This document shows positions 1 through 10,085 of a stretch of DNA of 64,000 bases, in pieces (position 1 is the stretch's first letter; every line of letters starts with the position of its first letter). The notes under the pieces are model-generated. The model saw only the letters and a program-made list of their open reading frames with translations. It had not been told where the DNA came from and did not search any database. Made by a program: the position numbers and the translations under genes. Source of the stretch: Actinomycetes bacterium (GTDB lineage Bacteria; Actinomycetota; Actinomycetes; Mycobacteriales; Mycobacteriaceae); contig JAEXZY010000039.1 in the NCBI GenBank assembly GCA_023404955.1, positions 1-64,000 of the forward strand, read 5' to 3'.

Positions 1-860
1 CGCTCGATGTGCGCCCTCAACACCGCGACCTCGCGTGGGTGCGGATACGGCGCTCGCGGCTCATCGAGGCTGTCGTCGCCATCGTCCCAGATGACCATCA
101 GCCCCAGGTCGTGCACGGGCGCGAACACCGCACTGCGGGTACCGAGTACGACGTCGGCCGCGCCTCGACGCACCGCCAACCATCGCCGATACCTGGCGGT
201 CGGGCCGGGTCCTGCGGCGAGCGTGACGCACCGGTCGTCGAGCAGCGGCTCACATGCTGCCGACAATCTGTCGAGATCACGTTGATCGGGTACTACGACG
301 ACCACGCCGCGCCCCGCCGCGGCGACGTGCGCCGCGAGTTCGGCGAGTCGTGCCGGCCAGTCCTCCCCCGGCGTCGCCTGCCACAACGCCCGCGGAGCAC
401 CTTCGGCGAGCGAGTCGAGGAACGAGCCGGCGTTGAGATACGCACGCCACCCGTCACGTTCGGGAACGACGACGTCCGACGTCGGCGCAGGCGTCTCCTC
501 CTTTTCGGTGCGCGCGTGTCGTGGCGGCACCGCGAGTCGGATCACGTCGGACATCGTGCCCGCGTAGCGCTCGGCCACCGCACGACAGACGAGCATCATC
601 TCGGGCGAGAGCACCGGCTCGGGCGAGACGATCCGTTCGAGCCACCCCAGCTTGCCGGGATGCTCGGATTCCTCGACGCGGTCGAGAAGAAAGCCGTCGA
701 CGAGTCGGCCAGAGAACCGAACCCGCACGCGGACTCCCGGGACGGCATCGGAATCTTGCTCGGCGTCGATCAGATAATCGAAAGGCCGGTCGAGATGGGC
801 CAGCCCGAGCATGGGCAGGACCTTCGCGACCGGCTTCGACGCTGCACGTTCTTTCTGCAG
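1..860 (-). CDS. priA: Primosomal protein N' (PriA), N-terminal part, cut by the window edge
   Basis: Reading the minus strand gives one open frame that runs off the left end. It contains AKVLPMLGLAHLDRPFDYLI near the start, then a stretch ending in VIWDDGDDSLDEPRAPYPH and REVAVLRAH. These match the 3'-DNA-binding domain and the start of the helicase-like region of PriA; actinobacterial PriA is known to have degenerate helicase motifs. It would act in replication restart. A TAA lies in frame just upstream, and no ATG, GTG or TTG occurs before the conserved first strand. The start is therefore either CTG at 860 or ATG at 812, which would cut off that strand. It lies 16 bases downstream of metK on the same strand. 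The C-terminal two thirds are outside the window. Identification is firm; the start is not. Confidence 0.85.
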   Translation of the reverse strand, partial: MQKERAASKPVAKVLPMLGLAHLDRPFDYLIDAEQDSDAVPGVRVRVRFSGRLVDGFLLDRVEESEHPGKLGWLERIVSPEPVLSPEMMLVCRAVAERYAGTMSDVIRLAVPPRHARTEKEETPAPTSDVVVPERDGWRAYLNAGSFLDSLAEGAPRALWQATPGEDWPARLAELAAHVAAAGRGVVVVVPDQRDLDRLSAACEPLLDDRCVTLAAGPGPTARYRRWLAVRRGAADVVLGTRSAVFAPVHDLGLMVIWDDGDDSLDEPRAPYPHPREVAVLRAHIE

Positions 861-876
861 AACTGCGGCTTATGTC

Positions 877-2088
877 TTAGAGACCCGCTGCCGAGCGCAG
901 CTTGTCGGCCCGGTCGGTGTTCTCCCAGGGCAGGTCCAGATCGGTGCGCCCGAAGTGGCCGTAGGCCGCGGTCGGGCCGTAGATGGGACGCAGGAGGTCG
1001 AGATCGCGGATGATCGCGAGCGGGCGCAGATCGAACGTCTCGGAGATCGCCTTGCGGATGACCTCGGGATCGGTTTTCTCGGTGCCGAAGGTCTCGACGA
1101 AGAGTCCGACGGGAGCTGCCTTGCCGATGGCGTAGGCGACCTGCACCTCGATGCGGCTGGCAAGACCGGCAGCGACAGCGTTCTTGGCGACCCACCGCAT
1201 CGCGTACGCCGCGCTGCGGTCGACCTTCGACGGATCCTTACCCGAGAAGGCACCGCCGCCGTGGCGAGCCATGCCGCCGTAGGTGTCGACGATGATCTTG
1301 CGTCCGGTCAGGCCTGCGTCGCCCATCGGACCGCCGAGTACGAACTTGCCCGTGGGGTTGACCAACAGTCGGTAGCCCTCGGTGGTGAAGCCGGGCAGAT
1401 CCAGCTCGGCGAGGACCGGATCGATCACCTGCGACTTGATGTCAGGGGTGAGCATCTTCTCGAGGTCGATGTCGGCTGCGTGCTGGGTCGAGACGACGAC
1501 CGTGTCGAGTCGGACCGGCTTGTCGCCGTCGTATTCGATGGTGACCTGGGTCTTTCCGTCGGGGCGCAAGTACGGCAGCGTGCCGTTCTTACGAACCTCG
1601 GTCAGCCGACGTGACAACCGATGAGCGAGCGCGATCGGAACCGGCATCAGCTCGGGGGTCTCGTTGGTGGCGTACCCGAACATGAGTCCCTGGTCGCCCG
1701 CGCCCTGCGCGTCGATCTCGTCCTCGGAGATGCCGCTGCGGCTCTCGTGCGAGTTGAAGACACCACCCGCGATATCGGGTGACTGCGCACCGATCGCCAC
1801 GTTCACACCGCACGACGCACCGTCGAAGCCTTTGGTCGACGAGTCGTAGCCGATCTCGAGAATCTTGCTGCGGACGATGCCGGGGATGTCGACGTAGGCG
1901 GTCGTCGTGACTTCTCCGGCCACATGTACCTGCCCGGTGGTGACGAGGGTCTCGACGGCAACGCGCGCCTTCGGGTCGTCGGCGAGGATGGCGTCGAGGA
2001 CCGAATCGCTGATCGCGTCGCAGATCTTGTCCGGATGGCCCTCCGTGACCGACTCACTGGTGAACAGGCGTGACGCAGAGCTGGTCAT
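877..2088 (-). CDS. metK: S-adenosylmethionine synthetase
   Basis: Makes S-adenosylmethionine from methionine and ATP in the cytoplasm. The 403-residue protein has the family length and signatures: [12 protein letters not shown] near residue 17, [12 protein letters not shown] near 130 and [16 protein letters not shown] near 265. Starts at ATG 2088 with GAGAGG upstream. Directly upstream of priA and downstream of coaBC on the same strand, an order common in Corynebacteriales. The loop reading [17 protein letters not shown] (about residues 107-123) differs from the shorter acidic loop I recall for mycobacterial MetK and resembles Gordonia or Williamsia proteins. That comparison is from memory and bears on the origin of the left 9 kb. 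Confidence 0.97.
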   Translation of the reverse strand: MTSSASRLFTSESVTEGHPDKICDAISDSVLDAILADDPKARVAVETLVTTGQVHVAGEVTTTAYVDIPGIVRSKILEIGYDSSTKGFDGASCGVNVAIGAQSPDIAGGVFNSHESRSGISEDEIDAQGAGDQGLMFGYATNETPELMPVPIALAHRLSRRLTEVRKNGTLPYLRPDGKTQVTIEYDGDKPVRLDTVVVSTQHAADIDLEKMLTPDIKSQVIDPVLAELDLPGFTTEGYRLLVNPTGKFVLGGPMGDAGLTGRKIIVDTYGGMARHGGGAFSGKDPSKVDRSAAYAMRWVAKNAVAAGLASRIEVQVAYAIGKAAPVGLFVETFGTEKTDPEVIRKAISETFDLRPLAIIRDLDLLRPIYGPTAAYGHFGRTDLDLPWENTDRADKLRSAAGL

Positions 2089-2104
2089 CTGATCCTCTCA
2101 AACT

Positions 2105-2128
2105 CGTGTCCCCCAGTGGGAGCACACG
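2105..2128 (-). promoter_or_regulatory. Hairpin in the metK leader
   Basis: A 5-bp outer stem (CGTGT with ACACG) encloses a C-run/G-run inner stem, 16 bases upstream of the metK start codon. It could influence translation or be a remnant of an attenuator. The leader between coaBC and metK is only about 130 bases, and no SAM riboswitch fold was recognised. Function is inference only. Confidence 0.3.
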
Positions 2129-2217
2129 GCAAACTCGAATGGTCGCCGTTGGTGGTCTCGTGGATTACAAACCTACACACTCGCCCCGACATTCGATTGA
2201 CGAGGTGGAGGGCGAAC

Positions 2218-3462
2218 CTAATCAGGCAGCAAAGCGCGAACTTCGTCTAGTATTCGGCTCGCCATGAGTGTTTTCGAACCGTAGGGAAGCGACGTCTCGT
2301 TGCCGTTCGCCGCGAGCAACCAGCCCGTATTGTCCTCGGTGCCGAACGCCTTGCCGTCGCCGACCGCGTTCACGACGAGCAGGTCGCAGCCCTTCCGACG
2401 CAGCTTCGCGCGGCCGTGGTCGAGCACACCACCCTGGTCGTCGCCCGTCTCCGCGGCGAAGCCGACGATCACCACCTCGGACGGGATGGCACCGGACTCC
2501 CTGGACTGCACGAGTCCACGCAGGATGTCCGGATTGGTCGTCAGCTCGATGGGTGCGGGGCCATCGTCGTTCTTCTTGATCTTGGTGTCGTTGACGGTGA
2601 CCGGGCGGAAGTCGGCGACAGCAGCGGCCATGATCACCACGTCGGCGTCTGCGGCACGCTTGGTCATCTCGTCGGCGAGTTGGCGCGCGTCCTCGATATG
2701 GACGACCTCGACGCCTGCCGGCTCGCCTGCCTCATTGGTCGAACCCGCGACGACGGTGACGTGAGCGCCACGCTGTGCCGCGGCGCGTGCAAGTGCGAAG
2801 CCCTGTTTCCCGGAACTGCGGTTGCCCAAGTAGCGCACGGGGTCGAGCGGCTCACGGGTGCCTCCCGCGCTGATCACGATGCGCGCACCCGCGAGGTCGT
2901 AGGGCAGCGCGTCGGAGCGGTCGAGCAGCAACTCGCCGAGCAGTGCGATCTCCTGCGGCTCGGGGAGGCGCCCAGCGCCGGTATCGCGACCGGTCAGCCG
3001 ACCGGACGCCGGCGTCACGACAGTGGCGCCGCGCTCACGCAACGTGGCGACGTTGGCCTGCGTTGCGGGGTGCTCCCACATCTCCGTGTGCATGGCGGGG
3101 ACGAACATCACCGGACAGATGACCGTCAGTAGCGACGCGGTGAGGAGGTCGTCGGCCCGTCCCATCGCGGCACGGGCCATCAGGTCTGCTGTGGCCGGTG
3201 CGACGATCACCAGGTCGGCAGCCTGACCCAATCGCACGTGCGGCACTTCGTCGACGTGGTCGAAGACCTCGGTCGAGACGGGATGACCCGACAGCGCTTC
3301 CAGGGTTGCCTTGCCGACGAACTCGAGAGCTGCACGGGTCGGGATGACCCGCACCTCGTGTCCGGCCTCGGTGAAGTGTCGGATGACCGAGCACACCTTG
3401 TATGCGGCGATCCCGCCGCCGACACCGACCAGAATGCGCCGCTTGGCGTCCGGAGTGGACAT
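2218..3462 (-). CDS. coaBC: Bifunctional phosphopantothenoylcysteine decarboxylase / synthetase
   Basis: Two steps of coenzyme A synthesis. The N-terminal flavoprotein CoaC domain (about residues 1-185) shows [10 protein letters not shown] and [12 protein letters not shown], the PxM..MW substrate motif. The CoaB synthetase domain (about 190-414) shows [23 protein letters not shown] and the KIKK loop used for CTP/phosphopantothenate binding. Length 414 is normal. It sits between rpoZ (12 bases upstream) and metK on the same strand, as in mycobacteria. The purine-rich CAGGAG abuts ATG 3462 with no spacer, so translation may depend on coupling to rpoZ or on a slightly different start. Confidence 0.96.
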   Translation of the reverse strand: MSTPDAKRRILVGVGGGIAAYKVCSVIRHFTEAGHEVRVIPTRAALEFVGKATLEALSGHPVSTEVFDHVDEVPHVRLGQAADLVIVAPATADLMARAAMGRADDLLTASLLTVICPVMFVPAMHTEMWEHPATQANVATLRERGATVVTPASGRLTGRDTGAGRLPEPQEIALLGELLLDRSDALPYDLAGARIVISAGGTREPLDPVRYLGNRSSGKQGFALARAAAQRGAHVTVVAGSTNEAGEPAGVEVVHIEDARQLADEMTKRAADADVVIMAAAVADFRPVTVNDTKIKKNDDGPAPIELTTNPDILRGLVQSRESGAIPSEVVIVGFAAETGDDQGGVLDHGRAKLRRKGCDLLVVNAVGDGKAFGTEDNTGWLLAANGNETSLPYGSKTLMASRILDEVRALLPD

Positions 3463-3474
3463 CTCCTGTGAGTG

Positions 3475-4369
<895 letters not shown>

Positions 4370-4373
<4 letters not shown>

Positions 4374-4684
4374 GACGGGAACTTCTCGAGCAGCGCCTTG
4401 CGCTGACGATCGCCGAGGCCGCGCAGGCGGCGCGTCGGGGCGATCTCGAGTTCGGTCATGATTTCCTGCGCCTTGACCTTGCCAACCTTCGGCAACGCCT
4501 CGAGCAGAGCCGAGACCTTCATCTTGCCGAGGATCTCATCGGTCTCGGCATCCTTGAGCACCTGCGAGAGATCGGTGCCACCGCGCTTGAGACGCTCTTT
4601 GAGCTCGGCGCGTACTCGGCGAGCGGCAGCTGCCTTCTCCAACGCAGCGGCGCGCTGCTCGTCTGTCAACTGGGGAAGCGCCAC
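4370..4684 (-). CDS. mihF: Mycobacterial-type integration host factor
   Basis: A 104-residue basic, helical DNA-binding protein with the actinobacterial IHF signature: [20 protein letters not shown] at the N terminus and a helix-two-turns-helix region reading [13 protein letters not shown]. It is a nucleoid-associated protein that bends DNA and supports site-specific recombination and transcription; it is not related to E. coli IHF. Starts at GTG 4684 with GGAGG eight bases upstream. First gene of the mihF-gmk-rpoZ-coaBC-metK run. Confidence 0.95.
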
Positions 4685-5048
4685 GGGTTCCTCCGTCTTT
4701 CGTTCTCGAACTGACTACACCGGCGCCCGGGGCAGGCTCCGGTGGCGTGTGGCCGCGTGTCTCGACGTGTACTCGCCCGATCAGGGGCGCCATCACGTCG
4801 AATGACTGCAGCGAAAGCGACCGTACCCATCTGAACAGGCATTTGCGAGAGGCACCCCCGCGTTTTCGGTCGGCCTCGGTGATGTAGAGGGTTGGGAAAC
4901 TCCCTGCTCACCGACGACCCGGCAGAGCCTACGCGTCCGCTGTGACAGATCGCGAATCCGAACAAAACAGCTGGTCAAAGGCTCAGCTGCGCGACACGTG
5001 TGTTCCGGACGCCTCGACCTCGTCGATGCTCGTCGAATTCCGCCTGGT

Positions 5049-5065
5049 ACTGCTGTGACAGCAGT
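5049..5065. promoter_or_regulatory. 17-bp perfect palindrome
   Basis: ACTGCTGT-G-ACAGCAGT: perfect 8-bp arms around one central base. It lies in the divergent intergenic region about 235 bases upstream of the secreted-protein gene. The size and symmetry fit an operator for a dimeric repressor. It does not match the mycobacterial LexA box as I remember it. Cognate regulator unknown. Confidence 0.4.
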
Positions 5066-5171
5066 TGCGACCGACAAACTCCACGAATTGATGCACTGTT
5101 TGAGCGTGTCGCGCGCCCGCGTCCTCGACGCTCCCCTGTGCTGACGCCCACATCCACCGATCGGGGGATGC

Positions 5172-5193
5172 GCTGATCATCCTGCTGATCAGC
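5172..5193. promoter_or_regulatory. Inverted repeat GCTGATCA/TGATCAGC with 6-base spacer
   Basis: Perfect 8-bp arms at 5172-5179 and 5186-5193. The same 8-mer also recurs as a direct repeat 12 bases on (5184-5191), so the site is both a dyad and a tandem. It lies about 105 bases upstream of the secreted protein start. Candidate operator or mRNA hairpin; no regulator is identifiable from the sequence. Confidence 0.4.
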
Positions 5194-5297
5194 CCGTCGG
5201 CGGAGGTTGCGAAGGGCTTCTGAGCGGCAAAGTCATTGGTGTCAGAAACAGCGACCACGCCCCCCAAGGACGCGGCCCCGTCGCAAGGAGAAACACC

Positions 5298-5828
5298 ATG
5301 AACGCCAACAACACCACCCCCGAGGCCAACACCGCCGCCGCAAGCACCGGGCAGACCAAGCCGCGTCACCGGAAGACCTTCGCGATCCGCACCGCAGCCG
5401 TTGTCGCAGGACTCGGCATTGCCGGCACACTGGCCGCCGCCGGAGTCGGCGCGGCACACGCGGGCACCTTGCCGGTGAACCATCCGGGAGAGCCGACCGT
5501 CGCCATGACCATCACCAACCGCACCAATCACACCGAGTTCTACGCGGGCGGTACGCCTGGCTCCGGTCAGTGGATCAACGCACCTCAGTTCGTTCTGGCC
5601 CCGGGGGCCAGCGAGGTCGTCACCGCGAGCGCACCGAACGCACCGTCGGAGACGGTGTTCGTCAACTACCAGGTCGGCGCCTTCGGCCCGCGTGCGATCT
5701 ACGAGCTGGAGAACGTCCGCGGCGATGTGAACACCAACATGACCGGCACCACCGGTGGTCACTACTTCGTCAATGCCTCGGTCGCGAGCGGATTCCCCAA
5801 CGCGAACGCTGTCTACGACCTCTGGTGA
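5298..5828 (+). CDS. Unknown secreted protein with signal peptide
   Basis: Not recognised. The 176-residue product starts at ATG 5298 with AAGGAG seven bases upstream. Residues 1-28 are polar and end in a basic KPRHRK patch. A hydrophobic segment (about 30-52) follows, with a signal-peptidase I site after AHA at 53-55. The mature part (about 121 residues) has no cysteine and is rich in Gly, Asn, Thr and Val. Alternating strand-like segments such as VAMTITNRTNHTEFYAGG and FVLAPGASEVVTA suggest a beta-sandwich of the kind seen in aegerolysin-like or thaumatin-like folds, but this is only a visual impression. It replaces the PE/PPE genes found here in M. tuberculosis. Convergent with pyrF, separated by a strong terminator. 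Confidence 0.75.
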   Translation: MNANNTTPEANTAAASTGQTKPRHRKTFAIRTAAVVAGLGIAGTLAAAGVGAAHAGTLPVNHPGEPTVAMTITNRTNHTEFYAGGTPGSGQWINAPQFVLAPGASEVVTASAPNAPSETVFVNYQVGAFGPRAIYELENVRGDVNTNMTGTTGGHYFVNASVASGFPNANAVYDLW

Positions 5829-5843
5829 TAGGAACGAGCAGGC

Positions 5844-5874
5844 GCCCGCCCGGCACAGACAGTGTGGGGCGGGC
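5844..5874. terminator. Bidirectional terminator hairpin between secreted-protein gene and pyrF
   Basis: GCCCGCCC (5844-5851) pairs with GGGCGGGC (5867-5874), and an inner CACA/TGTG stem encloses GACAG. The structure lies between the two convergent genes, so it can serve both. Only a short T-run (ATTTCG) follows on the plus strand, typical of actinobacterial terminators. Confidence 0.75.
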
Positions 5875-5907
5875 ATTTCGTCGTCGGATACCTCGTAACT
5901 CCGACGA

Positions 5908-6750
5908 TCAGCCCAGAGCGGCCTCTACCTCGTCGCGAGCGAGCGCGAACGCCGTCCGCAGCGCCGCAACATCGGGACCCGCGCGCAGCACCCCGCGGGA
6001 ACTCGCGGGCAGTACCCAGGCCGGATCGGCGCCGTCGAAAACCTCGGGGAGGTCGGCGGCCGTCGCACCCTGCGCCCCGAGACCGGGAGCCAGGATGGGG
6101 CCTTTCAGTGCGCTCAGATCGAGCCCATGCGCACGGGTTGCTCCGACGACAAGCCCGACCGTCGCCGAACCGTCAGCGTTCTGTTCAGCGGCGTCGTCGA
6201 CGATCGTCTGTCCGACGGCCCGGTCCCCCGTCGCGGCGAGCTGCACGCCCGCCCCCTCGGGGTTGGATGTGCGTGCGAGCACGAAGACTCCGCGCCCGCC
6301 GCGCCGCGCGGCGTCGATCGCGGGTGACAGTGAGCCGAATCCCAGATACGGCGAGACGGTGACGGCGTCGGCGCACAGCGGTGACCGTTCGTCGAGCCAC
6401 GCGTGGGCGTACGCCTGCATCGTCGAGCCGATGTCGCCGCGTTTGGCGTCGGCGAGTACGACGGCACCCGCCGCGCGGCACCCCGCGATGACAGACTCCA
6501 ACACTGCGAATCCCGTCGCGCCGAACGCCTCGAAGAAGGCCACCTGCGGTTTGATCACGGCTGCAACAGGGCCGAGCGCGTCGACGCAGATGTCGGCGAA
6601 CTGCCGCAGCCCAGTGGTGTCGACGGGCAACCCCCACTGCTCGAGCAGCTCGACGTGGGGATCGATCCCGGCGCATAGCCTGCCACGTTCGGCAACAGCA
6701 GATCGGTAGTGAACCGCGAAACCTGTTGTGTCCGAACGTGTCACATTCAT
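5908..6750 (-). CDS. pyrF: Orotidine 5'-phosphate decarboxylase (type 2)
   Basis: Last step of UMP synthesis, decarboxylating OMP. Signatures of the actinobacterial type 2 family are present: GIDPHVELLEQW near the N terminus, VIKPQVAFFEAFG, the catalytic VLADAKRGDIGST and SPYLGFGSL. 280 residues. The start chosen is ATG 6750, which overlaps the carB stop as TGATG and has GAGGGG just upstream. An upstream in-frame extension lies inside carB and is rejected. It is the last gene of the pyrimidine operon and is followed by the hairpin at 5844-5874. Confidence 0.95.
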   Translation of the reverse strand: MNVTRSDTTGFAVHYRSAVAERGRLCAGIDPHVELLEQWGLPVDTTGLRQFADICVDALGPVAAVIKPQVAFFEAFGATGFAVLESVIAGCRAAGAVVLADAKRGDIGSTMQAYAHAWLDERSPLCADAVTVSPYLGFGSLSPAIDAARRGGRGVFVLARTSNPEGAGVQLAATGDRAVGQTIVDDAAEQNADGSATVGLVVGATRAHGLDLSALKGPILAPGLGAQGATAADLPEVFDGADPAWVLPASSRGVLRAGPDVAALRTAFALARDEVEAALG

Positions 6751-9700
6751 CACCCCTCGTTGATCAGCGTCGCGTGCCGACGCTGCAGCGATTCGACGCC
6801 TATCTCTTTTCGCATCGCAGCCTCGATGCCCTGCACCGCAGCGCTGGCTCCCTGCACGGTGGTGATGCACGGAATTCCGGCGGTGACCGCAGCACTGCGG
6901 ATCTCATAGCCGTCGACGCGCGGCCCCGACTGGCCGTAGGGCGTGTTGATCACCATCGCGACCTCACCGGCGAGAATCGCGTCGACGATCGTGCGCTCCC
7001 CCGGCTTGGCCTCGAAGTGCTTGGGCACCGTCGTCGCGACGATTCCGTTGCGTCGCAAAACCTCTGCGGTGCCCTCGGTGGCCAGGATGGTGAACCCGAG
7101 GTCGGCGAGGTGTTTGACCGGGAACAGCAGCGCGCGCTTGTCCTTGTTGGCCACCGACACGAAGACGGCGCCCTGCGTGGGCAATGAGCCGTATGCCGCG
7201 GTCTGCGACTTGGCAAAGGCTCGACCGAAATCGGCGTCGATTCCCATGACCTCGCCCGTCGACTTCATCTCCGGACTCAGCAGCGCGTCGACGCCCGTGC
7301 CGTCGAAGCGGCGGAAGCGGTTGAACGGCAACACTGCTTCCTTGACCGCGATGGGAGCGTCGATCGGCGCGGTGCCGCCGTCGCCGGTGGCGGGCAGCAG
7401 TTCCTGCTCGCGTAGTTCGGCGATGGTCTCGCCGAGCATGACGCGCGCGCACGCCTTCGCGAGCGGGACAGACGTCGCCTTCGACACGAACGGCACGGTG
7501 CGGCTTGCACGCGGATTCGCTTCCAGGACATACAGGATGTCGTCCTTGAGCGCGTACTGCACGTTCATCAGTCCACGAACGCCGATGCCCTTGGCCAATG
7601 CCTCGGTGGAGCGTCGGACCATCTCGAGATCCGATCGGCCCAGCGTGATCGGCGGCAGCGCGCACGCCGAATCACCGGAGTGGATACCGGCCTCTTCGAT
7701 GTGCTCCATGACGCCACCGATGTACACCTCGGTGCCATCACACAGGGCGTCGACGTCGATCTCGACCGCGTCTTCGAGGAAGCGGTCGACGAGCACCGGG
7801 TGGTCGGGCGTCAATTCTGTTGCGCGCGAGATGTAGTCGGCAAGCGATGCCTCGTCGTACACGATCTCCATGCCGCGACCGCCGAGCACGTAGGACGGGC
7901 GCACCAGTACCGGGTAGCCGATCCGGGCGGCGGTGTCGCGGGCCTCCTCGAACGAGGTCGCCGTGCCGAACGCGGGCGCGGGCAGTCCGGCTGCGGTGAG
8001 TACCTTGCCGAACTCGCCACGGTCCTCGGCGAGATCGATTGCCGCAGGGCTGGTTCCGACGATCGGTACCCCGGCGGCCTCGAGACGGTCGGCGAGTCCG
8101 AGCGGTGTCTGCCCGCCGAGCTGCACGATCACTCCCGCGACGGTGCCCGACTGCGACTCCGCGTGGTACACCTCGAGCACATCCTCGAAGGTCAGCGGCT
8201 CGAAGTAGAGGCGGTCGGCGGTGTCGTAGTCGGTCGAGACCGTCTCCGGGTTGCAGTTGACCATGACCGTCTCGTAGCCGGCCTCTGACAGGGTCAGCGC
8301 CGCGTGCACACACGAGTAGTCGAACTCGATGCCCTGACCGATGCGGTTGGGACCCGAGCCGAGGATCAGCACCTTCGGCCGCTCGGTCTGCGGGGCGATC
8401 TCGCTGGTTGCCGCTGGATCGAGCTCGTAGGTCGAGTAGTGGTAGGGCGTCTTCGCCTCGAACTCGGCGGCACAGGTGTCGACGGTCTTGTAGACGGGCC
8501 GGACGCCGAGCTCGTGGCGATGGGCGCGAACGGCATTCTCGTCGGCGACATCGTCACGCAGAGCGGCGATCTGACGATCGGAGAAGCCATTCGACTTCGC
8601 GTCGCGGAGCAGATCCTCGGTGAGCTCGGCGGCGTCGCGGATCTGCGCGCCGAGCGCGCCGATCCCAGCGATCTCGGCGAGGAACCACGGGTCGATGGCG
8701 GTCGCCTCATAGACCTGCTCGATCGTGGCCCCGGCGTCGAACGCGAGCATCACCTTGTAGATGCGACCGTCCTTGGGGGTCGCGATCTCCTCCAGCAGGG
8801 CGTCGAGGTCGACGGTCGCCGGATCGGGCCGGTTCGGCTCGGTCCAGAATCCGGCCGCCTTGGTCTCGAGCGAACGCATCACCTTGCCGAATGCCTCGGC
8901 GAAGCTGCGGCCGAGACTCATCGCCTCGCCCACCGACTTCATCGTGGTGGTCAGCGTGTCGTCGGCGCCGGGGAACTTCTCGAACGCGAAGCGCGGCGCC
9001 TTGACCACGACGTAGTCGAGCGTCGGCTCGAAGCAGGCCGGGGTCTCTTTCGTGATGTCGTTGGTGATCTCGTCGAGGCTGTAGCCGATGGCGAGCTTCG
9101 CGGCGATCTTCGCGATCGGAAAACCCGTTGCCTTGGAAGCCAATGCCGACGAGCGGGACACTCGCGGATTCATCTCGATCACGATGAGTCGTCCGTCGCG
9201 CGGGTCCTGCGCGAACTGGATGTTGCAGCCGCCGGTGTCGACGCCGACCTCGCGCAGGATCTCGATGCCCAGGGTGCGCATGGTCTGGTACTCGCGGTCG
9301 GTCAGCGTCATCGCCGGCGCGACGGTCACCGAGTCGCCGGTGTGCACACCCATCGGATCGAAGTTCTCGATCGAGCACACCACCACGACGTTGTCGTGGC
9401 GGTCGCGCATCAGCTCGAGCTCGTATTCCTTCCAGCCGAAGATGGATTCCTCGATCAGCACGTTCGCGCTCGGCGATGCGGCCAGCCCGTCGCCGGCCAT
9501 CCGCTCCACGTCCTCTGCCGAATAAGCCATGCCCGAGCCCAGGCCGCCCATCGTGAAGCTGGGCCGCACCACGACCGGCAGGCCGAGGTCGGCGACCGTC
9601 TCGCGTACCTCGTCCATCGTGAAACAGACGCGGCTACGGGCGGATTCACCGCCCACCTTGCTGACGATGTCCTTGAACTTCTGCCGGTCCTCACCGCGCT

Positions 9701-10085
9701 GGATGGCGTCGAAGTCGGCGCCGATCATCTCGACGTCGTAGCGCTCGAGGATCCCGTTCTCGTACAGCTTCACAGCGGTGTTGAGCGCGGTCTGCCCACC
9801 GAGAGTGGCCAGCAGCGCATCGATCTTGTTGCCGCGCTCGGCCTGCTGGGAGATCACCTTCTCGACGAACTCGGCGGTGATCGGCTCGACGTAGGTGTGG
9901 TCGGCGTACTCCGGGTCGGTCATGATCGTGGCCGGATTGGAGTTGATCAGCGTGACCTGCAGCCCCTCGGCGCGCAGCACACGGCACGCCTGGGTCCCGG
10001 AGTAGTCGAATTCGGCGGCCTGACCGATCAGGATCGGCCCGGACCCGATGACCAGGATGTGCTTCAAGTCGGTACGGCGCGGCAT
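6750..10085 (-). CDS. carB: Carbamoyl-phosphate synthase large subunit
   Basis: Makes carbamoyl phosphate with CarA for pyrimidine and arginine synthesis. 1111 residues: a first ATP-grasp half (about 1-400, with [19 protein letters not shown] and [14 protein letters not shown]), an oligomerisation segment, a second ATP-grasp half (about 550-935, with [19 protein letters not shown] and [15 protein letters not shown]), and a C-terminal MGS-like allosteric domain ([14 protein letters not shown]). The start codon follows the carA TAG with no gap. A hand count of leucine codons gives about 16 CTG to 5 CTC for 10085-9235 and about 3 CTG to 10 CTC for 9234-8700. The switch in the middle of a conserved stretch suggests mosaic origin. 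Confidence 0.97.
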   Translation of the reverse strand: MPRRTDLKHILVIGSGPILIGQAAEFDYSGTQACRVLRAEGLQVTLINSNPATIMTDPEYADHTYVEPITAEFVEKVISQQAERGNKIDALLATLGGQTALNTAVKLYENGILERYDVEMIGADFDAIQRGEDRQKFKDIVSKVGGESARSRVCFTMDEVRETVADLGLPVVVRPSFTMGGLGSGMAYSAEDVERMAGDGLAASPSANVLIEESIFGWKEYELELMRDRHDNVVVVCSIENFDPMGVHTGDSVTVAPAMTLTDREYQTMRTLGIEILREVGVDTGGCNIQFAQDPRDGRLIVIEMNPRVSRSSALASKATGFPIAKIAAKLAIGYSLDEITNDITKETPACFEPTLDYVVVKAPRFAFEKFPGADDTLTTTMKSVGEAMSLGRSFAEAFGKVMRSLETKAAGFWTEPNRPDPATVDLDALLEEIATPKDGRIYKVMLAFDAGATIEQVYEATAIDPWFLAEIAGIGALGAQIRDAAELTEDLLRDAKSNGFSDRQIAALRDDVADENAVRAHRHELGVRPVYKTVDTCAAEFEAKTPYHYSTYELDPAATSEIAPQTERPKVLILGSGPNRIGQGIEFDYSCVHAALTLSEAGYETVMVNCNPETVSTDYDTADRLYFEPLTFEDVLEVYHAESQSGTVAGVIVQLGGQTPLGLADRLEAAGVPIVGTSPAAIDLAEDRGEFGKVLTAAGLPAPAFGTATSFEEARDTAARIGYPVLVRPSYVLGGRGMEIVYDEASLADYISRATELTPDHPVLVDRFLEDAVEIDVDALCDGTEVYIGGVMEHIEEAGIHSGDSACALPPITLGRSDLEMVRRSTEALAKGIGVRGLMNVQYALKDDILYVLEANPRASRTVPFVSKATSVPLAKACARVMLGETIAELREQELLPATGDGGTAPIDAPIAVKEAVLPFNRFRRFDGTGVDALLSPEMKSTGEVMGIDADFGRAFAKSQTAAYGSLPTQGAVFVSVANKDKRALLFPVKHLADLGFTILATEGTAEVLRRNGIVATTVPKHFEAKPGERTIVDAILAGEVAMVINTPYGQSGPRVDGYEIRSAAVTAGIPCITTVQGASAAVQGIEAAMRKEIGVESLQRRHATLINEG

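Larger units (their letters stand above)
4685..5297. other. 613-base intergenic region between divergent mihF and secreted-protein genes
   Basis: No convincing reading frame was found on either strand; the frames present have shadow-like composition and no recognisable domain. It must hold the promoters of mihF (leftward) and of the secreted protein gene at 5298 (rightward). It carries two perfect dyads (5049-5065 and 5172-5193), annotated separately. In M. tuberculosis the corresponding place near pyrF and mihF holds PE/PPE genes; none is present here. Confidence 0.6.

Noticed and set aside
2089..2217. SAM riboswitch upstream of metK
   Set aside because: The leader is too short and shows only one simple hairpin; no SAM-I, SAM-II or SAM-IV core could be recognised.
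4983..5876. Minus-strand open frame of 297 codons over the secreted-protein gene
   Set aside because: Gly/Val-rich mirror of the plus-strand gene, which has a clear ribosome-binding site, signal peptide and following terminator.
5207..6709. Plus-strand open frame of 500 codons through the secreted-protein gene and pyrF
   Set aside because: It runs through a terminator hairpin and antisense to pyrF; Arg/Pro-rich without domain signature.
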